Positions 51,215 to 61,701 are shown, numbered from the stretch's first letter. The stretch: 64,000 nucleotides of DNA from Bacteroides stercorirosoris (GCF_900142015.1 NZ_FQZN01000010.1:1-64000), one strand, 5' to 3'. Made by a program: numbers and translations. The notes: generated from the sequence alone by a model not told the origin.

Positions 51215-52354
51215 TTACGTTATGCTTGGAATGAGGTCGATTGCCTTCTTCTTGCTTTCGTCTACAAGTTTAGCATAAACCTGTGTTGTTTGTATGTTAG
51301 TATGTCCAAGCAGTTTGGAAACAGTATACAAATCGACTCCTAAAGTCAGTAACATAGTTGCGTGAGTATGGCGAGCGGTATGAAATGTAATATGCTTCTT
51401 AATTCCGGCCTGCTCTGCCCATCTGGGCAAAATTTCATTAGTTCTGCCCAAGGTAATCAATCCTTTAAAGATTTTATCATTATGGTTGCAACCTTTCCTT
51501 TTGGGCAACTGTTTTATTGCTTCTTGACTAAGAGGCAGAGAGATAGCTTCTTTAGTCTTTTTTTGAATAATGTGCAATTTGGAATTTCCGTTTTCATCTA
51601 TCTCGATATTTTCCCATGTAAGCGCTATGATATCAGAATGTCTTAATCCACAAAAGCAACTAAAAAGGAAAGCTTTCTTTAATAAAGTGTTATAAAAAGG
51701 CGTTTGAGCCAGTTTTTTCAATTCGCCTATAGTGAGAAATTCCCTTTCGGTCCGGTTTCGATGCGGTTTTTCTTCATTCTTTATTTTATTCATAGGGTTG
51801 GATGATATCAATTCTTCAGACACTGCATAATTCAGGCAGTACCGCAGCATCTTATAATAATAGGCTTGGGTATTAGCATGCAGCAATTTCTCTTTTTTGC
51901 TGTGAGCCTGTTTGGCATCTTTTAGATAATCCAAAAATCCCATAATATATTCTTTGTCCACTCTGTTAAGTTGGATGTCATGAGAATCATAACGTTTGAG
52001 GTGGCAAATTACGGCATGTAAGGCAGTTCTACGAACTTCATTTTCAGATTTCTTTTCAGCTACACTTTGCAAGTAATCAATCAACTTTATATGAGATACT
52101 TTATTGGTCTTGAAACCGTGAACCTGATTCTGTAACTCGATAATTCGCTGAGCCTTAATGGCATTTGCCAATTTAAGAGTCTCGCTATTGCGCACCCTGT
52201 CCGACTTGTTGAATTCAGGTATTATATATAATTTCAGGAATTCATATTTTCGCTTTCCATTCATATACATATCAAGGTATATCGACTTGTTTCCATTAGC
52301 CAAATGTTTAACCCTTATTTTTATTGGTTCTTTAATTTTAAGTTCTTCTTTCAT
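51215..52354 (-). CDS. Tyrosine recombinase of the surface-operon switch
   Basis: A recombinase of 379 residues from MKEELKIKEPIKIRVKHLANG; the frame reaches 52396. Arm-binding N-terminus, core-binding domain and a catalytic domain with all classic residues: GLRHSD, HTARHTHATM, LGHTNIQTT, QVYAKL. It is closest in look to Bacteroides DNA invertases that act on neighbouring sites. It lies between recombination copies A and B and would be carried on the inverted segment. Not part of a phage: no other phage gene nearby. Confidence 0.92.
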   Translation of the reverse strand: MKEELKIKEPIKIRVKHLANGNKSIYLDMYMNGKRKYEFLKLYIIPEFNKSDRVRNSETLKLANAIKAQRIIELQNQVHGFKTNKVSHIKLIDYLQSVAEKKSENEVRRTALHAVICHLKRYDSHDIQLNRVDKEYIMGFLDYLKDAKQAHSKKEKLLHANTQAYYYKMLRYCLNYAVSEELISSNPMNKIKNEEKPHRNRTEREFLTIGELKKLAQTPFYNTLLKKAFLFSCFCGLRHSDIIALTWENIEIDENGNSKLHIIQKKTKEAISLPLSQEAIKQLPKRKGCNHNDKIFKGLITLGRTNEILPRWAEQAGIKKHITFHTARHTHATMLLTLGVDLYTVSKLLGHTNIQTTQVYAKLVDESKKKAIDLIPSIT

Positions 52355-52696
52355 ATTATTGTTTAGCCTACCTGTTTTAATCATAAATATATACATCCTA
52401 ATTTAATAGGTAACATTATGGTAACAAATACAAGTTTCAAATGATTGAGCATTTGAACTTTATTCTATTCTATTGCTTCTTTTTGTATTTAAATTATTGA
52501 ATATTAGAAAAATAAAAAGGATCCCTGTTCTTTTCATAGATGCAGAAATAGTAACAAGTCAGCAACAAATATACAATATAAATGTATAAAAAAGAAACAT
52601 TATTGAAAAGTAATGTTATTGTTTACTATTATGCAATGCGTTAAATGATAGTATATTGTCTGTTTTATTTATCTCAATAGACCCTTATTTCGATTT

Positions 52697-52713
52697 CCGG
52701 ATAAAAAGCCATG
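52697..52713 (+). other. Recombination sequence, copy B
   Basis: CCGGATAAAAAGCCATG on the plus strand, opposite to copy A, in the same reading frame relative to the gene that follows. Confidence 0.8.
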
Positions 52714-53677
52714 CCGTATTGTAGTTCTGGATAATAATATACCTCAAATTTCTTTGCTTTATAATCCGATTATAGGCGACAGCGTACCTGAAGTAAGCCG
52801 TAGGGACTGGGATGTAAGCTACAGCCTGGGTAATAGCTGGAAGAAAGCTGATAAAGTAAAAAGAAAGAATAGTTCTTTGTTTAAGGTGGATGTGGTGATA
52901 TATCCGGAATTATCATTGAAGAATCTGATAATCACACAGATATACCAGGTTCTATTTAATCTGTCTCCTGCTGTGGAAGTTTCACTCTGGAAAGGAATGA
53001 AACTAACAGCTCAAATAGTAGTACCTATTTATAACGATGGATACCCTTATTTATATGATAAAGTACATCCTGGATTTATCGGTATATCACAGAAGTTAAG
53101 ATTGCCTTATAACATTTGGGGGACATTCACTATAGGACATTTTAGTAGTGAAAGATATGGCTTGGATTTTCAAGCAGTTCATCATTGTATATGGGATGAA
53201 CGGTTCTCTTTGACAGGGCGGATCGGATATACGGGAGCCGGTTATTGGAATGGCTTTACAATGCACTATGGAACAAAGAAGCGTTTTACATGGTCATTGG
53301 GAGCCGAATTTTATTGGCCTCGGTATTATAATATTGAGACGAGCATGAAGGTTGAGCAATATTTGTTAGGAGAAAAAGGAGTGAGAGTTGACATGATCAG
53401 GCATTTTCGCTATGTTTCCATTGGATTCTATGCAATGAAAGCTAAAGGCGTAAAAGCGAACGGAGGATTTCGATTTCAAATCGCTTTGCCACCCTATAAG
53501 TATAAACGGCATGGTTATGTTCCCCGCATCACGCCTTCCTATAACATGGGACTTGCATACAACGCCGGAAACGAGCAATATTATTATAAAGGATATAGGG
53601 CTATGCCAGATGATAACATAATGCATAATAATAGTTTTAACCCATATTTTATTAAATCAGAATTGTTAAATTTTTAA
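52697..53677 (+). pseudogene. Silent first gene of operon B, lacking its 5' end
   Basis: 327 codons (with stop) homologous to residues 91-415 of the operon A protein, beginning PDKKPCRIVVLDNN. No start codon, signal peptide or promoter is present; the first possible start is a TTG at 52754. Joining the operon A 5' part at the shared 17-mer would give an intact 416-residue protein. It is a stored cassette rather than a decayed gene: the frame has no stops or shifts. Confidence 0.85.
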
Positions 53678-53687
53678 TTTTATTGAG

Positions 53688-55889
53688 ATGAAAATGAATG
53701 GTAAATTATTCAGTTTTAACGTCAGACTGGCGTTAATGTTAGTAGCAATGTGTGGCATCTTTGCCGGTTGCTACGAGAAAGAGGAAATCGATGTACCTAC
53801 ACCAACTCCGGAAGAGGCTACGTACATCGTTGGTGGTATCATAACAGATGCAGAAACAGGGGCAGCTCTGGCTGGAGCTACTGTAAATGGTACTACGACA
53901 GGAGCGGATGGTACTTACAAATTCACTACAAGCGTAGGCTTGCAGAAAATTACAATTTCTAAGGCTGGCTACAAGACAGTTGTTACTTCTGTTAATGTAG
54001 AAGAAGTTGCGAAAGGTAGTACAAGGGTTTACACTGTAAATGCCGCTCTTTATTCGTCTTCTACTCCTGAAACGCCGAAGACAAAGACAAACAAGTACAA
54101 CATCGAAGGCGGCGTCTTTGATAACGCGGGTAAAGCTATCACCCTCACTGATGGTGCTGTTGTTATCCCCGGATTGAGTGTTTCTGTTTCCGGTAATACT
54201 TTCAAATCAGTAGATAGCGATGTAAACAACATTGAGCCGGGTGTATATGTAGCGGTTATCAACGTGAAAGGTTATGAAACCGGTTATGCTAACATCGTGA
54301 TCGCTAACGCCGGTACAGTGGAAGGCGAAGGCGTCAATGTGATAACCAGCAAAGTGCAGGTAGTATTGCAGAAGATAGCAGATGTAAGTCCTGCTAAATA
54401 TGTGATTGAGGGTAACATCTGGAATACAAATGGCGTAATTATAGCTGACGCAGCTGTAACTATCAGTCTTAACAGCGGTCAAAACTATGAAGTGGGAAGT
54501 AAGAATGGTTATTATTCACTTACTCTCCCGACTGATGTCGTTACTCCGACTACTATAGCTACAGTAAAAATCAACAAGACAGGTTTCTATCCGTATGCTT
54601 GTAGCTTCTTGGTTAAACTTGTTGCCGCAGGTGAAACTTCTGTAACTTCCGTAAACGCTACATTGAAGAGTATTGCCGACAAAGCTCCGGAAGGTGATGA
54701 CGGTTCAATTGGTGGTAGTACTTCTGCTGATGTTGTAGGAAGCGGTGAAACAACCACTACTACTCCTGAAGAAGCTAAAAAAGAAGAGGCAGTTATCGTT
54801 GACCATGAGACAGGTGAAGAGACTAAGGTAACAGTTGAAGACATTATTAGTTCAATGCAAGAATCAACCGGTGAGGAAGTTAAGGTTGAAGAGGTAGCTG
54901 TAACCGAAGTGAAAACTGAAATTAATATACCTTTGGTTTCTGATATTGTAAAGGGTGAAGGTAGCAGTAGTACTGTTGTACAGGAAGAAGATCGCATCGT
55001 CATTCCGGAAGGTACAAAGGTGATTTATACTAAGGCCAACGAAACCGGCGGAACTACCACTGTTGCCGTTGCTGAAAATATATCAGTTTCCCGCGATGTA
55101 ATTACTGAAAAATCAGAAACTGCCGTACGTACTTATGAAGGTACCCCAAGCGGTGTCATTTTCACTATTCCTATGCAGGTTAAATTTGAATCACCTGTTA
55201 CAGTAGCGAGCAACGAAGAACCCGACTTCTGTCTGGGCGTTATGTACTACAATGAAGTAACGAAAGCATGGACTATTGATAAGGTAGGTGGCAAACGTAA
55301 CTATGCTACTTATGTAGATGGTAAATTTATCGGTAATATCAGCCACTTCTCTAAATTTAAGTTCGGATACGAAAACGGTATCGATACTGTCAGCATTAAA
55401 CCGATTCTTCCTGCTACTTTCTTGGAGAAAGCATGTTATACAGGATCTGCTCCTCAACTGGTAACCATTAAGGGCTCTTATAAGGGAGGTAGTATGTATG
55501 TGGACAAAACTCCTTCTATGGCTACCGCTGATGCTCTGAAAGGCATGAAAGAATCCACCATTACTTATATCACTGATATGCTTACTAAGATGATTAAGGC
55601 TGATAACTTAGGTGTTGCTCCTGTGAATGCTTATGTTGATACCAAGTTCAGCATCGATAAGACTATATCTGCATACAGGCAAGTAACAGGCTTTAATCTG
55701 ACAAAGACTGAATTGATTAAGACTTACACGGTTAAAGTAATCAAGGCAGATAAGACTGAAGTTGATGTAGCTGTAACAGTAAAATCTATCATGTCTTATG
55801 ATTTAGAGGTGAGAGATGAACTGAATCACTCCGGACACGGACACGGTACCGACTTGAACGCCGGTGGTGGTATTATTGACTTTGAATAA
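53688..55889 (+). CDS. Large surface lipoprotein of operon B (S-layer-like)
   Basis: A 733-residue lipoprotein: lipid cysteine C28 in IFAGC, then YEKEE. Three carboxypeptidase-regulatory-like modules in tandem (YIVGGIITDAETGAALAGATV; YNIEGGVFDNAGKAI; YVIEGNIWNTNGVIIADAAV), a Glu/Thr-rich linker (about 350-430), then a C-terminal beta region ending NHSGHGHGTDLNAGGGIIDFE. It is much longer than its paralogues (496 and 528 residues). Predicted silent in this orientation. Confidence 0.78.
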   Translation: MKMNGKLFSFNVRLALMLVAMCGIFAGCYEKEEIDVPTPTPEEATYIVGGIITDAETGAALAGATVNGTTTGADGTYKFTTSVGLQKITISKAGYKTVVTSVNVEEVAKGSTRVYTVNAALYSSSTPETPKTKTNKYNIEGGVFDNAGKAITLTDGAVVIPGLSVSVSGNTFKSVDSDVNNIEPGVYVAVINVKGYETGYANIVIANAGTVEGEGVNVITSKVQVVLQKIADVSPAKYVIEGNIWNTNGVIIADAAVTISLNSGQNYEVGSKNGYYSLTLPTDVVTPTTIATVKINKTGFYPYACSFLVKLVAAGETSVTSVNATLKSIADKAPEGDDGSIGGSTSADVVGSGETTTTTPEEAKKEEAVIVDHETGEETKVTVEDIISSMQESTGEEVKVEEVAVTEVKTEINIPLVSDIVKGEGSSSTVVQEEDRIVIPEGTKVIYTKANETGGTTTVAVAENISVSRDVITEKSETAVRTYEGTPSGVIFTIPMQVKFESPVTVASNEEPDFCLGVMYYNEVTKAWTIDKVGGKRNYATYVDGKFIGNISHFSKFKFGYENGIDTVSIKPILPATFLEKACYTGSAPQLVTIKGSYKGGSMYVDKTPSMATADALKGMKESTITYITDMLTKMIKADNLGVAPVNAYVDTKFSIDKTISAYRQVTGFNLTKTELIKTYTVKVIKADKTEVDVAVTVKSIMSYDLEVRDELNHSGHGHGTDLNAGGGIIDFE

Positions 55890-55925
55890 TTTCACTCTTA
55901 AAAACATAATTGAACCGGGAAAAGC

Positions 55926-56690
55926 ATGAAATGGTATCTAATGAGACTAAAACGATTGTTTATCACAGTGTTACTTGTCAGTGCACCATACATGCTCCCG
56001 GCCCAATTAACTTATGGAACTACCGGCTTGCTGCATGCCCCTTCTGCAGAAATGCAGAGAGATAAGACAGTGATGCTTGGCGGTAATTTTATGAACAAGG
56101 AGATAACTCCTCCTACGTGGTATTACCATACGTATAATTATTACTTGAATGTAACCATTCTGCCCTGGATAGAGGTTGCTTATACCTGCACCCTTTTCAA
56201 AGCGGAAGCACTGGGGTTGAAACCTTATGGTTATTCAGGATTTACGAATCAGGACAGATATTTTTCCGTCCGACTGCGGGCTTTGAAAGAAGGACAATTC
56301 TGGAAATATATGCCGACTGTGGTTCTGGGAACTTCAGACCCTTTCACCTCCTCCGGAGGCGGAGTCGTAAGTTCGAAAACCGGGAATGGATATTTTAGCC
56401 GTTTCTATATAGCTGCGACCAAACACCTTCCAATAGGAACCGAGGAAATCGGTGTACACCTCTCTTATTTGTATAATGAAAGAGTAGAGTACAGTCTCAA
56501 CGGAATAGCGGCAGGCATTAGTTACAATCCAAGTTTTGCTCCTGATTTGAGAATAATAGCAGAGTATGATTCGAAAGATTTTGCGTTGGGCGCCACTTAT
56601 TTGCTTTTCAATCATTTGCATATGCAAGTAGAATTGCAAAGAATGAAATATTTCACAGGTGGACTTGCTTATAAAATCTATTTAAAGTAA
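55926..56690 (+). CDS. YjbH-like outer-membrane protein of operon B
   Basis: A 254-residue secreted protein (signal peptide ending LPAQ). LTYGTTGLLHAPSAEMQRDKT opens the YjbH-like domain, near-identical to those of operons A and C. A start at 55941 (MRLKR) is equally possible. Confidence 0.8.
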   Translation: MKWYLMRLKRLFITVLLVSAPYMLPAQLTYGTTGLLHAPSAEMQRDKTVMLGGNFMNKEITPPTWYYHTYNYYLNVTILPWIEVAYTCTLFKAEALGLKPYGYSGFTNQDRYFSVRLRALKEGQFWKYMPTVVLGTSDPFTSSGGGVVSSKTGNGYFSRFYIAATKHLPIGTEEIGVHLSYLYNERVEYSLNGIAAGISYNPSFAPDLRIIAEYDSKDFALGATYLLFNHLHMQVELQRMKYFTGGLAYKIYLK

Positions 56691-56743
56691 GTGATTGAGG
56701 CAAATTAAAATTAAAGAGTTAAACGAACTAAAACTAAAAAACA

Positions 56744-57868
56744 ATGAAAAGTAAATTAGTAATATTATCTTTACTGTTAGCAGGTACTGCCGTTTCGGCA
56801 GGCGCACAGACCAAAGAGAAATACTACAGCGAGAAATTCAAAGATAATATCTTTATTAGCGCTGGCGTAGGAGCTCAGGCGTGTGTTAACCCTGACAACT
56901 TTGATTATGGCATCGGAAATGCCATCACACCACTGATTCACGTGTCAGTGGGTAAATTATTCAATCCTATCTGGGGAGTTCGTGGACAAGTTGCCGGACT
57001 GTGGTCGACATTGTATTCAGAACGCGGACAGGTAGAAGGTACTTACGCAGAAGTCAAGAATAAGAAGTATTTCACTTTGCGTGCAGATGCTATGTACAAT
57101 CTGTCCAACTCCATTTGCGGATATAATCCTGACCGCTTGTTTACATTGTCTGTATTTGCCGGTCCCGGCCTGACATTTGCAAAAACATACGGCAAACAGG
57201 ATAAGTTGAATGCTCTGATTAACGGTTCCGTTGGTTTGATGGGACAGTTCAACGTGAACAAGTATTTGGATATCAACATTGAAGCAAGAGGCGAAGTTTC
57301 TCCTTCTATATTTGGAAGTCAGAGCAGTGCCTACACCGATGGTGCCGTATCTTTGACTGCCGGTGTCACTTATACTTTCGGTGGCAAGAATTTCGTTTCT
57401 TGTGGCGCAAAGGTTGACCAGAACGCCATCAACAACGAGGTGAACAAGTACAGAAGCGAATTGGCACAGGCTCAGGCTGACCTGGCAAATGCTAAAAACG
57501 CTATGTCTAACAGCTCTAAACCTGTAACTAAAGAAGTAGTGAAGGAAATCCAAGTTGCCGGTCCTCGTGCTGTATTCTTTAAACTTGGTAGCGCCCGTAT
57601 CGATGATTATGGTATGGTTAACATCCAGTTGGCTGCCAAGATTCTGAAGGCTAACCCGGATAAGAAGTACAAGATTGCCGGATACGCCGACAAGGCTACC
57701 GGTAGTGCTTCCGTAAACCAGAAGTTGTCTGAAAAACGTGCTCAGGCCGTTTACGACGCATTGGTTAAGGAAGGTGTAAGCGAAGACCAGATTGAACTCG
57801 TGGGCTTCGGTGGCACAGCTAATATGTTCAGTAAGGACTACTTGAACCGCGTAGTAATTCTGGAATAA
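56744..57868 (+). CDS. OmpA-family protein of operon B
   Basis: A 374-residue paralogue with signal peptide (ending SAGAQ). The N-terminal half is divergent from A and C. The C-terminal half is conserved (FFKLGSARIDDYGMVNIQLA, GYADKATGS). Last gene of operon B, followed by a terminator. Confidence 0.88.
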   Translation: MKSKLVILSLLLAGTAVSAGAQTKEKYYSEKFKDNIFISAGVGAQACVNPDNFDYGIGNAITPLIHVSVGKLFNPIWGVRGQVAGLWSTLYSERGQVEGTYAEVKNKKYFTLRADAMYNLSNSICGYNPDRLFTLSVFAGPGLTFAKTYGKQDKLNALINGSVGLMGQFNVNKYLDINIEARGEVSPSIFGSQSSAYTDGAVSLTAGVTYTFGGKNFVSCGAKVDQNAINNEVNKYRSELAQAQADLANAKNAMSNSSKPVTKEVVKEIQVAGPRAVFFKLGSARIDDYGMVNIQLAAKILKANPDKKYKIAGYADKATGSASVNQKLSEKRAQAVYDALVKEGVSEDQIELVGFGGTANMFSKDYLNRVVILE

Positions 57869-57910
57869 ATGAAGTAAGAATTCGTAGAGTATAAACTCTA
57901 TAAAAGAGAA

Positions 57911-57942
57911 AAGGTGTCTGACTGCTGTTAGACACCTTTTTT
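57911..57942 (+). terminator. Terminator of operon B
   Basis: AAGGTGTCT pairs with AGACACCTT around a 10-base loop, then six T. The remaining 57943-58252 holds no gene and no promoter that I can see. Confidence 0.85.
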
Positions 57943-58252
57943 GTTATAAAGAAGTCAAAGCCAGATTATATAAAAACTAAAATGAATTTGTAATTATATA
58001 AGAACACAAATACATACCTGAAATTATTTGCACAATTTGTACCAATCATCTATAACCTGGCATAAATAAATAATTAAATAATTATTAAATACAACTTATG
58101 AACAGGAAAACAAACAGGTAACAATATGGCTTTGCTTACACAGAAAAGCCAGTAAACATCTCAATATCCCACCTTTTTAAACAATCCGTTTATTTGCTGA
58201 TATTCTGCGCATTACAACTATTTCATTTATTTATTAGCTATCCTTATAGTTT

Positions 58253-58269
58253 CCGGATAAAAAGCCATG
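58253..58269 (+). other. Recombination sequence, copy C
   Basis: CCGGATAAAAAGCCATG on the plus strand, direct repeat of copy B and inverted relative to copy A; CCGGATAAAAAGCCATGTCGG-type identity with copy A extends 4 bases further than with copy B. Confidence 0.8.
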
Positions 58270-59230
58270 TCGGATAATCGTTCTGGATAATAATGTGCCT
58301 CAAATTTCTCTTTATTATAAGCCGATCATTGGTGACAGCGTTCCTGAAGCAAGCCGTTCTGATTGGGGTGTTAGTTACAATTTGGGCAACTCATGGAAGC
58401 AGATTCGGAAAGAAAAGAGAAAAAATAGTTCTTTGTTTAAGGTAGATGTGGTTGTATATCCGGAGCTATCATTAAAAAACTTAGTGATAACACAGATATA
58501 TCAGGTGCTTTTCAATTTATCCCCTGCCATTGAAGTTTCTCTTTGGAAAGGGATGAAATTGACTGCGCAGATGGTATTTCCGGTATATAACGATGGGTAT
58601 GGTGATTTGGCAGATAAGGTACACCCCGGATTTCTGACATTACAGCAAACTGTTCGTTTACCTTATAATATGTGGCTTACTGGAACAGTGGGAGCTTTCA
58701 ATGCTAGTCGTTATGGAGGTGACCTAAAACTGTATCACGTGCTGAAAGCTGATGAACGTTTCTCATTCGAAGGACGTATAGGTGTAACAGCTACTTATGA
58801 ATGGGATGGATTTGAAGTTTACTATGGAACTAAAACCCGCTTAACATGGAGTTTGGGAGTTAATTTTTATTGGCCCCAATATAATGTTCAGGCAAGTTTG
58901 AAAGGAGAACAATATCTATTGGGTGAAAAAGGCCTACGGTTTGATTTGATTCGTCACTTCCGATATTGCTCAATTGGCTTTTATGCCATGAAAGCACAAG
59001 GAGCAAAATCTAACGGTGGTTTTAGATTTCAAGTCGCGCTTCCACCTTATAAATATAAAAGAAAGGGATATATACCTCGCGTGACACCGTCCAAGAATAT
59101 GGGCATCGCTTATAATGCAGGCAACGAACGCTATTATTATAAGGGATTCCGGACGAATGCAAGCGAGAATATAATGAGTAATAATAGTTTTAATCCATAT
59201 TTTATTAAATCAGAATTACTAAATTTTTAA
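58253..59230 (+). pseudogene. Silent first gene of operon C, lacking its 5' end
   Basis: 326 codons homologous to residues 91-415 of the operon A first gene, starting PDKKPCRIIVLDNNV. It has no promoter, start codon or signal peptide; first possible start is GTG at 58295. Recombined with the operon A 5' part it would give 415 residues. It is closer to A than B is over most of its length. Confidence 0.85.
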
Positions 59231-59240
59231 TTTTATTGAG

Positions 59241-60827
59241 ATGAAAAAGAAAAGTTTCTTTAACGGCTACAATGCTAAATTAGCATTAGCCGTAGTGGCC
59301 TTAACAGGGTCATTACTCACTGGATGTTACAAGGATGAAGGGTTGGATATCATCGATCCTGACCAGAGTGTAACATTGCCAGCCGCCCAGTACACAATTA
59401 CAGGTACAATTTACAGCGCTGAAGGTTCTATCCTGACTACTGCTACAGTCGAATCAGATAAGGGTACTATCGCTCAGAGCGGCGGTTCTTTCACTATTTC
59501 AGGCTTGTCAGCTGGTGCTGTAAAGGTTACAGCTTCTTGCACAGGTTTCGATAAGCAAGAGACTACCGTAAACATTGCCGAACTGAAGCCGGGACAAGCA
59601 GCAGTTTACCCTGTTAACTTCGTATTAGGCAAAACAGCTACAACCAAAGAGGTTGAATTGAGATACGACCTCAAGGTAACAGTTTTGGATGAAGACATGA
59701 ATATAATCAACGATGCAGATGTAACTGTATATGGTGCAGGTGCAACTGAAGTAGATTATAAAACTACTCCACTGACTGCCGGTGCATACAAGATTAAGGC
59801 AAGTAAAGACGGATTTGTATCTACTATACAGTACATCACTTTGCCGACTGCAAAGAAAGAGGTTGCTATCGACTTCGCAGATGCATTTACTACTGAAGAT
59901 TATGCAACTGAAATCGTTTTGGTTAAGACAGCTACAGGAACAGTGGTTCTTGCCGGTGACTTGAAGTTCGGTGACAGATGGATGTTGGCTAAGGTTGTAC
60001 GTCTGTTCAATGACAAGAACACTCAGTTCTATGGTGAAGGAAACTCCAATACTTATGCTTATAAGTTCAATGTTCCTGAAACAGAATTTGTAACTGCTAC
60101 CAGAGCTGCTGCTCAGTTCTTTAATGCAACTTTCAAAATCGTAGATGAGAATGGTATTGAGTTGACCATGACTCAGAAAATTGCTAAGCCTGAGGCTTCA
60201 ACAGAACCGGGTGGTGAAGAACCGAATATTGAAGTGAAGATTGACTTCTCATTCAATGTATTAGTTACCAGAACTAATGCTGCAAAACCGACTTTCGAAT
60301 CTACAAAAGATTCATTCGACCCAATGATTGTGAACGGTACTGAAAAAGTGAAGAAATACACTTATGATATTCCTGTATTAGTTGGAACAGAATTTATTTC
60401 TTCCAGCACAGGTGATCTTAACAATGAAACTGCAATGGGTATTGCCGTTAAGAACGCTATGAAAGCTGCTACTGATACTATCCAAGCTAACGGATTCACC
60501 CCAACTCTCGTAGAGAAAGGATATGAATTTGAATTGGCTCCTTACACTGGCGTTAAGAGCATCACCTCTAAACAAGAATTTACTAAGTTTACTTTGTCAG
60601 TAACTCAAGTTACTTCTACTACTACTATCACAGTAGGTGAAGATGTGACTGAAGAAACTACAGAAGTAAAAGTTGACTTGTCTGGAGTAAACGCAGTATA
60701 TAACGCAGCTGGCAAAGCTACCGTAAACTATGACGATATGGAAATCGTTAAGGTTTCTCACGACCATGGTCATGACCACGGTCATGGTACAGGTAATGCT
60801 GGTGGTGGTATCATCGAAGCTGAATAA
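59241..60827 (+). CDS. Large surface lipoprotein of operon C (S-layer-like)
   Basis: A 528-residue lipoprotein with the same first 20-odd residues as the operon A lipoprotein (KKKSFFNGYNAKLALAVVAL), lipid cysteine C29 followed by YKDEG, two regulatory-like beta modules, and a His/Gly-rich end (HDHGHDHGHGTGNAGGG). Beyond the signal region it diverges strongly from A. Predicted silent now. Confidence 0.78.
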   Translation: MKKKSFFNGYNAKLALAVVALTGSLLTGCYKDEGLDIIDPDQSVTLPAAQYTITGTIYSAEGSILTTATVESDKGTIAQSGGSFTISGLSAGAVKVTASCTGFDKQETTVNIAELKPGQAAVYPVNFVLGKTATTKEVELRYDLKVTVLDEDMNIINDADVTVYGAGATEVDYKTTPLTAGAYKIKASKDGFVSTIQYITLPTAKKEVAIDFADAFTTEDYATEIVLVKTATGTVVLAGDLKFGDRWMLAKVVRLFNDKNTQFYGEGNSNTYAYKFNVPETEFVTATRAAAQFFNATFKIVDENGIELTMTQKIAKPEASTEPGGEEPNIEVKIDFSFNVLVTRTNAAKPTFESTKDSFDPMIVNGTEKVKKYTYDIPVLVGTEFISSSTGDLNNETAMGIAVKNAMKAATDTIQANGFTPTLVEKGYEFELAPYTGVKSITSKQEFTKFTLSVTQVTSTTTITVGEDVTEETTEVKVDLSGVNAVYNAAGKATVNYDDMEIVKVSHDHGHDHGHGTGNAGGGIIEAE

Positions 60828-60891
60828 TTCTGATTGTTAAAACAATAGATCGCGATTGATTCGAAAGTATGAATTGTATGGAGAAAGGCAG

Positions 60892-61641
60892 ATGCGAATG
60901 AAGCGAATAATAGTCACGTGCTTGTTTTTATGCTGTGCGTTTGTACTTTCGGCTCAATTAACTTACGGTACTACAGGATTGTTGCATGCCCCTTCGGCAG
61001 AAATGCAGAAAGACAAGACAGTAATGCTGGGTGCCAACTTTATGAACAAGGAGATAACTCCTCCTACGTGGTACTATCATACGTACAACTATTACCTGAA
61101 CGTGACCATTTTCCCTTTTCTGGAGGTTGCCTATACCTGCACTCTCTTTAAAGCGGAAGCACTGGGTTTGAAGCCTTACGGTTATTCAGGTTTTACGAAT
61201 CAGGACAGGTATTTTTCTGTCCGACTGCGAGCTTTGAAAGAAGGACAATTTTGGAAGTATATGCCGGCTGTAGTTTTGGGAACATCAGACCCGTTCACTT
61301 CTTCCGGAGGCGGTGTGATTGGTTCATCAAGCGGAAACGGATATTTTAGCCGTTTCTATATAGCAGCAAGCAAGCATCTGCCAATAGGAAGTGAAGAAAT
61401 CGGAATACACCTCTCCTATTTATATAATGAGAGAAAGGAGTATAAACTGAACGGAATAGCGGCAGGTATTACTTACAATCCAAGTTTCGCTCCTGATTTG
61501 AGGGTGATAGCAGAGTATGATTCGAAGGATTTTGCGTTGGGCGCCACCTATTTGTTGTTCAACCATTTGCATTTACAGGTGGAATTACAACGAATGCAAT
61601 ATTTCACAGGTGGATTAATGTTCAAGTTTAACTTGAAATAA
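60892..61641 (+). CDS. YjbH-like outer-membrane protein of operon C
   Basis: A 249-residue secreted protein (signal peptide ending VLSAQ). The ATG at 60892 has GGAGAAAGG in front; the frame extends to a TTG at 60856. YjbH-like start LTYGTTGLLHAPSAEMQKDKT. Near-identical to the A and B paralogues. Confidence 0.8.
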   Translation: MRMKRIIVTCLFLCCAFVLSAQLTYGTTGLLHAPSAEMQKDKTVMLGANFMNKEITPPTWYYHTYNYYLNVTIFPFLEVAYTCTLFKAEALGLKPYGYSGFTNQDRYFSVRLRALKEGQFWKYMPAVVLGTSDPFTSSGGGVIGSSSGNGYFSRFYIAASKHLPIGSEEIGIHLSYLYNERKEYKLNGIAAGITYNPSFAPDLRVIAEYDSKDFALGATYLLFNHLHLQVELQRMQYFTGGLMFKFNLK

Positions 61642-61701
61642 GAAAAATGGTGAATAATGAATAAGTAATAAAGAGTTAAATCTATTAAAAACGAAAAAAC
61701 A

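Larger units (their letters stand above)
50086..52713. mobile_element. Predicted invertible segment (about 2.6 kb)
   Basis: Bounded by copies A (minus) and B (plus) of the 17-bp sequence in opposite orientation. It holds the only promoter, 5' UTR and first 90 codons, plus the recombinase. Inversion would join these in frame to operon B and leave operon A without a start. The 300 bases from 52397 to 52696 hold the recombinase upstream region and a small hairpin, with no gene. Confidence 0.75.

Noticed and set aside
51215..52354. Second prophage or conjugative element marked by the tyrosine recombinase
   Set aside because: No phage, conjugation or mobilisation gene lies around it, and inverted 17-mers flank it in the surface-operon locus, which fits a local invertase.
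52754..53677. Intact first gene of operon B starting at 52754
   Set aside because: The start would be a TTG in the middle of a conserved region, without signal peptide or promoter; homology continues upstream to the 17-mer at 52697. It is a silent partial cassette. The same holds for 58295-59230 in operon C.
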